From contig JANQQY010000708.1 of assembly GCA_028284845.1 (NCBI GenBank), forward strand, positions 1 through 7,857: a DNA stretch of 7,857 nt, written 5' to 3'. The translations under genes and the position numbers were made by a program. A model generated the notes under the pieces. That model ran no database searches, was not told the origin of the DNA, and worked only from the letters and a program-made list of their open reading frames with translations. This DNA is from Spirochaetales bacterium (GTDB taxonomy: Bacteria; Spirochaetota; Spirochaetia; DSM-27196; SLST01). Positions 4,862 through 7,857 of the stretch are shown one piece after another (the first letter of the stretch is position 1; each line of letters begins with the position of its first letter).

Positions 4862-6586
4862 GTGAAACCCTCAGACGATAACCCCACGCTCGGACTCGAC
4901 GACGAATCGGCGACAGCGGCGGATCAGGATGCGACCGGCGGCGTTGACACAGAAGACGCGGTTGGAGCAAAAGAAGACGCTGCGCCCGCGGCGGATGAAA
5001 CAGCGCCGGAGACATCAGACTCGAACGGCTCTTCTCCGGCGGCGCCGAAGAAGATTGTCGCACGCAAGAAGAGCGTGCGGGTGCAAGTGAAGAGGGAGAC
5101 ATCTACAGAGGCTCCACCGGATGCTCAGCCAACCGACCAAGAGGCGCCGGCAGATGACAACGGTACCCCTTCAGACGACACCCAGCCGTCTCAGAAGTCG
5201 CAGCGTTCCGGTGGGAAACGAAAGCGAGGACGCGGCTCCAAGGAGAATGAGGCAGCTGCGTCGCGGCGGAAGGGCGATTATGTAGGGCGTGATCATGCCG
5301 TAGCAAACGGCGACAAGACGCTCAGCATCAACGAACTCACGCGCATGAATATGCGCGACCTCCGTGGAATCGCCACTCGACTTGGTATCAGTCAAGAGAA
5401 CCTTCTTGCACTAAAGAAGCAAGAGGTCATTTTTGCGATCCTCAAGGCGCATACTGAGCGCAACGGAACCATCTATGCATACGGATCGCTTGAGATACTG
5501 CCGGATGGTTACGGGTTCCTTCGAAGTCCGCAGAACTCCTACCTTTCAGGTCCGGACGATATCTACATCTCCCCGAGTCAGATCCGACTCTTCGGACTCA
5601 AGACCGGTGATACCGTCTATGGTCAGATCCGACCCCCGAAGGAGGGGGAACGATTCTTCGCGATGCTTCGCGTGGAAACGGTTAACTACGACAGCCCATC
5701 GGTGGCGCAGAGTCGGATTCCCTTCGACAACCTGACGCCGCTCTACCCGGACGAGCGACTCGACATGGAGACGCGAGCCGGGGATCCGGCGACGCGAATG
5801 ATCAACCTTTTCTCACCAATTGGGAAAGGACAACGCGGTCTGATCGTCTCTCCGCCACGAACAGGGAAGACCATCCTGCTTCAGAAGATCGCCAACGCCA
5901 TCACGGAGAATCAGCCAGAGGTCTACCTCATCGTGCTCCTTATTGACGAGCGCCCGGAAGAGGTGACCGACATGGAGCGCAATGTCGATGCTGAGGTCAT
6001 CTCTTCTACCTTTGATGAGCAGGCGACGCGCCATGTGCAGGTCGCGGAGATGGTCCTTGAGAAGGCACGACGACTGGTCGAACACCGGAAGGATGTCGTG
6101 ATCCTCCTCGATTCCATTACGCGCCTCGCGCGAGCCTACAATCAGACCGTCCCAACGTCCGGAAAGATCCTCTCAGGTGGTGTCGATTCAAACGCGCTCC
6201 ACAAGCCAAAGCGATTCTTTGGCGCGGCCCGTAACATCGAGGACGGCGGAAGCCTGACCATCGTTGCAACGGCGCTTATTGAGACCGGCAGCCGAATGGA
6301 TGAGGTTATCTTTGAAGAGTTCAAGGGTACCGGTAACATGGAGATCAACCTCGACCGGCGTTTGAGCGATCGTCGACTCTTCCCTGCTATCAACATCAAG
6401 AAATCGGGAACCCGTCGCGAAGACCTCCTCCTGACTGAGGAAGAACTGCAGAAGATGTGGATTCTTCGCAAAGTCATCAATCCTATGGATGACGTCGAGA
6501 TCATTGAGTTGCTCATTGAACGAATGCGGAAGACCAAGACGAACGACGCATTTTTGCGGTCGATGAACACCTCATCAATGGATTGA
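4862..6586 (+). CDS. rho: Transcription termination factor Rho with a long disordered N-terminal extension
   Basis: Rho is the hexameric RNA-dependent ATPase that loads on unstructured transcripts and ends transcription. After about 150 unusual residues come the helical Rho N-domain (about 153-197, LSINELTRMNMRDLRGIA), the cold-shock-like primary RNA-binding fold (about 201-275, with GYGFLRS and DDIYISPSQIR) and the RecA-type motor. The motor shows Walker A SPPRTGKT (330-337), LLIDERPEEVTDM (359-371), Walker B VVILLDSITRLARAYN (412-427), the secondary RNA-binding loop GKILSGGVDSNAL (434-446) and ETGSRMDEVIFEEFKGTGN (474-492). All motor residues look intact. The total of 574 compares with about 420 in E. 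coli. The extension alternates acidic (1-55, 82-106) and basic (62-78, 114-138, including KRKRGRG) blocks poor in hydrophobic residues. The gene has its own promoter, and rpmE follows after 61 bases. Confidence 0.97.
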   Translation: MKPSDDNPTLGLDDESATAADQDATGGVDTEDAVGAKEDAAPAADETAPETSDSNGSSPAAPKKIVARKKSVRVQVKRETSTEAPPDAQPTDQEAPADDNGTPSDDTQPSQKSQRSGGKRKRGRGSKENEAAASRRKGDYVGRDHAVANGDKTLSINELTRMNMRDLRGIATRLGISQENLLALKKQEVIFAILKAHTERNGTIYAYGSLEILPDGYGFLRSPQNSYLSGPDDIYISPSQIRLFGLKTGDTVYGQIRPPKEGERFFAMLRVETVNYDSPSVAQSRIPFDNLTPLYPDERLDMETRAGDPATRMINLFSPIGKGQRGLIVSPPRTGKTILLQKIANAITENQPEVYLIVLLIDERPEEVTDMERNVDAEVISSTFDEQATRHVQVAEMVLEKARRLVEHRKDVVILLDSITRLARAYNQTVPTSGKILSGGVDSNALHKPKRFFGAARNIEDGGSLTIVATALIETGSRMDEVIFEEFKGTGNMEINLDRRLSDRRLFPAINIKKSGTRREDLLLTEEELQKMWILRKVINPMDDVEIIELLIERMRKTKTNDAFLRSMNTSSMD

Positions 6587-6611
6587 CACCTCATACCGTC
6601 TTCGCTATCTT
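6583..6611 (+). promoter_or_regulatory. Strong sigma70-type promoter for rpmE
   Basis: TTGACA (6583-6588), a 17-base spacer and TATCTT (6606-6611) closely match consensus. The -35 box contains the TGA stop of rho (6584-6586). Transcription would begin near 6618, leaving a leader of about 30 bases with GGAG (6639-6642) five bases before the rpmE ATG. No terminator separates rho from rpmE, so read-through may add to expression. Confidence 0.8.
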
Positions 6612-6647
6612 GCGTTTTCGCGAGAGAACTGAAGCGCTGGAGTACGC

Positions 6648-6899
6648 ATGAAGAAAGACATTCATCCGACCTACCGAGAAGTCGTGTTCAAGGACGCCGC
6701 GTCAGGAACCCTCTTTCTGACCCGCTCCACCGTCGAGACGAATGAGACTGTTGAATACGAGGGCAAAGAGTATCCCCTTTTTCAGGTCGAGATTTCGAGC
6801 GCTTCCCATCCGTTCTACACCGGTAAGCAACAGATCGTTGACACCACCGGACGCGTTGAACGATTCCGTAAGAAGTACAACCTCAAGTCTCAGAGCTGA
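6648..6899 (+). CDS. rpmE: 50S ribosomal protein L31, type B (bL31B, zinc-free)
   Basis: The 83-residue protein starts MKKDIHPTYREVVFKD and contains SSASHPFYTGKQQIVDTTGRVERF (51-74), the signature of type B L31, a large-subunit protein that contributes to the bridge to the 30S subunit. Type A L31 carries four zinc-binding cysteines; here there are none, and the insertion FLTRSTVETNETVEYEGKEYP is typical of type B. In many bacteria the type B form replaces the zinc form in zinc shortage. In this window it is the only L31 and sits beside rho, a position usually held by the main L31 gene, so it may be constitutive. A good ribosome binding site precedes the ATG. No terminator is visible after it, and its last 17 bases overlap the end of the opposing lnt-type gene. 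Confidence 0.95.
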   Translation: MKKDIHPTYREVVFKDAASGTLFLTRSTVETNETVEYEGKEYPLFQVEISSASHPFYTGKQQIVDTTGRVERFRKKYNLKSQS

Positions 6900-7857
6900 T
6901 TTCAAGCCGCGCGTGCCTCCGGCGTGCCCAAAGCAGATTCCTTCCAAAAACTACCAAGAGTAGGATTCCCATCGCGACCGGCAGGTAGTCGCCGAAGCGC
7001 TGGTAGATCGTTTCGTTCGTCGGGCGATGGATCGGCACGTCGGCGACGAGTGAGTTGGTCTCGAACATAGGAATTGACGCAATCACCCGACCACGTGGAT
7101 CAACCACGGCCGTGTATCCTGAGTTTGTTGATCGAACCAGTGTGCGCTGTGTCTCGATCGATCGAAAGCGTGCAGCCACGAAATGTTGCGTCTGAGCCGA
7201 ATTCGTTCGCGACCACGAGTTGTTGGTCAGGTTGACCAGCAGATCGGCGCCCCCGGCTACGAAGCGTCGGTTGAGGCCGGCAAATGCGTCTTCGAAGCAG
7301 ATAGGCGTTGCAAAGACGACGGGGCCATCGTCTGTCTCGATCGTGAAAAGCCGATCTTCCGGTCCGGCGTCCCACGTTCCGGTGAGCCCGATCACGCGAC
7401 GAAAGAAATCCCGTACTGCCGGGATGTCGAAGAACGGGATTGATTCCGCGAAGGGCACGAGCTGTCGCTTTCCGTACCACTGAACGATCTCCATGCTGCG
7501 GTCGAAGAGAAGCGCGCTGTTGTAGTAGACGCCGGGTTCCGCAGGATCCTCAAACGGCGCTCCGGTCATGAAGGGTGCGGGGAGCGAGGGGACAAACTCG
7601 GTGAACGGGAGCTCAACAGGGTTGCGTTCGTACCAGCTTGCGCTCTGCGGGTAGACGTAACGAAGGCTCGTCTCGCTCCAGACAATGAGGTCCGGATCAT
7701 CCGCTTCCGCCAAGGCGCTGAGTGTCTCGTTCTGAGCCACCAATAGCGGCTGTGACACATCGCGCGTGTTCCACGCGTCGGCGTTCTGCTGAACGAGGAC
7801 CATTTGAACGGTCTGATCGTAGTGTGGCTCTTGTCTGAGTCGCACGAGTCCATATAC
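6883..7857 (-). CDS. lnt: Second apolipoprotein N-acyltransferase (Lnt) paralogue, 5' end beyond the window
   Basis: The complement is open from base 7857 to the TGA at 6885-6883, giving 324 codons without their N-terminal membrane part. I extend the gene to the edge because the frame stays open (VYGL before a GTG at 7845) and because in Lnt this point is the junction between the last membrane helix and the nitrilase domain. The catalytic residues by motif are present: Glu62 in LIVWSE, Lys130 in YGKRQLVPF, Glu138, and Cys187 in TPICFED (numbers within the fragment). A C-terminal membrane helix (about 292-310) is followed by a basic tail. It shares the VRSTN.G.T..(I/V)DP.GR block with the other Lnt (464-480 there), yet the two differ widely, so this is an old duplication or separate acquisition and not a recent repeat. 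Its substrate could be lipoproteins or another nitrilase-fold acyl acceptor. Confidence 0.93.
   Translation of the reverse strand, partial: VYGLVRLRQEPHYDQTVQMVLVQQNADAWNTRDVSQPLLVAQNETLSALAEADDPDLIVWSETSLRYVYPQSASWYERNPVELPFTEFVPSLPAPFMTGAPFEDPAEPGVYYNSALLFDRSMEIVQWYGKRQLVPFAESIPFFDIPAVRDFFRRVIGLTGTWDAGPEDRLFTIETDDGPVVFATPICFEDAFAGLNRRFVAGGADLLVNLTNNSWSRTNSAQTQHFVAARFRSIETQRTLVRSTNSGYTAVVDPRGRVIASIPMFETNSLVADVPIHRPTNETIYQRFGDYLPVAMGILLLVVFGRNLLWARRRHARLEISSET

Noticed and set aside
4834..4881. 15-codon open frame overlapping the rho start as a leader peptide
   Set aside because: No ribosome binding site before its ATG, no regulatory codon run, and short frames of this length are expected by chance.
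6905..6925. Small GC-rich inverted repeat after rpmE as a terminator
   Set aside because: The stem is only about three pairs (GCC-TCC-GGC), with no T tract, and it lies within the coding part of the second lnt gene.

Overview
The window looks like a chromosomal segment of a free-living spirochaete. This rests on three observations. The gene order rpsT–hup–lnt ... rho–rpmE resembles, as I recall it, the treponemal arrangement. There is a small TPR protein with the PPPxDWDGV tail that I associate with spirochaetal adenylate/guanylate cyclases. There is also a bactofilin gene, common in that phylum. Base composition is moderately GC-rich, and non-ATG starts are frequent (TTG for rpsT; GTG for hup, pncC and rho). 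No mobile element, phage gene, tRNA, rRNA or CRISPR array is visible, and no stretch over about 120 bases lacks a gene.

Layout. At the left edge (1-519, minus strand) lies the amino-terminal part of a PlsC-type acyltransferase that runs out of the window. It is divergent from a plus-strand run beginning with rpsT (606-869), hup (887-1189) and a full-length apolipoprotein N-acyltransferase, lnt (1199-2827). A tightly packed cassette follows: a response regulator with a histidine-kinase-like but histidine-less tail (2862-3593), a 73-residue TPR protein (3601-3822), a bactofilin (3822-4250) and the nicotinamide-nucleotide amidase pncC (4247-4744). The last three are joined by TAATG and GTGA overlaps. 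Next come rho (4862-6586) and rpmE (6648-6899). Each has an excellent sigma70-type promoter whose TTGACA box contains the stop codon of the preceding gene. At the right edge, a second lnt-type gene (6883-7857, minus strand, 5'-truncated by the window) converges on rpmE and overlaps its last 17 bases.

Themes. Information processing (S20, L31, HU, Rho) is mixed with envelope biogenesis (PlsC acyl transfer, two Lnt paralogues) and with a small module that may link signalling to the cytoskeleton (response regulator, TPR, bactofilin). That module is the best candidate for an undescribed system. Its three proteins are each recognisable, but their co-translated arrangement, the degenerate DHp-like tail and the free-standing cyclase-tail protein suggest a phospho-regulated scaffold. 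That functional link is inference; nothing in the sequence proves it.
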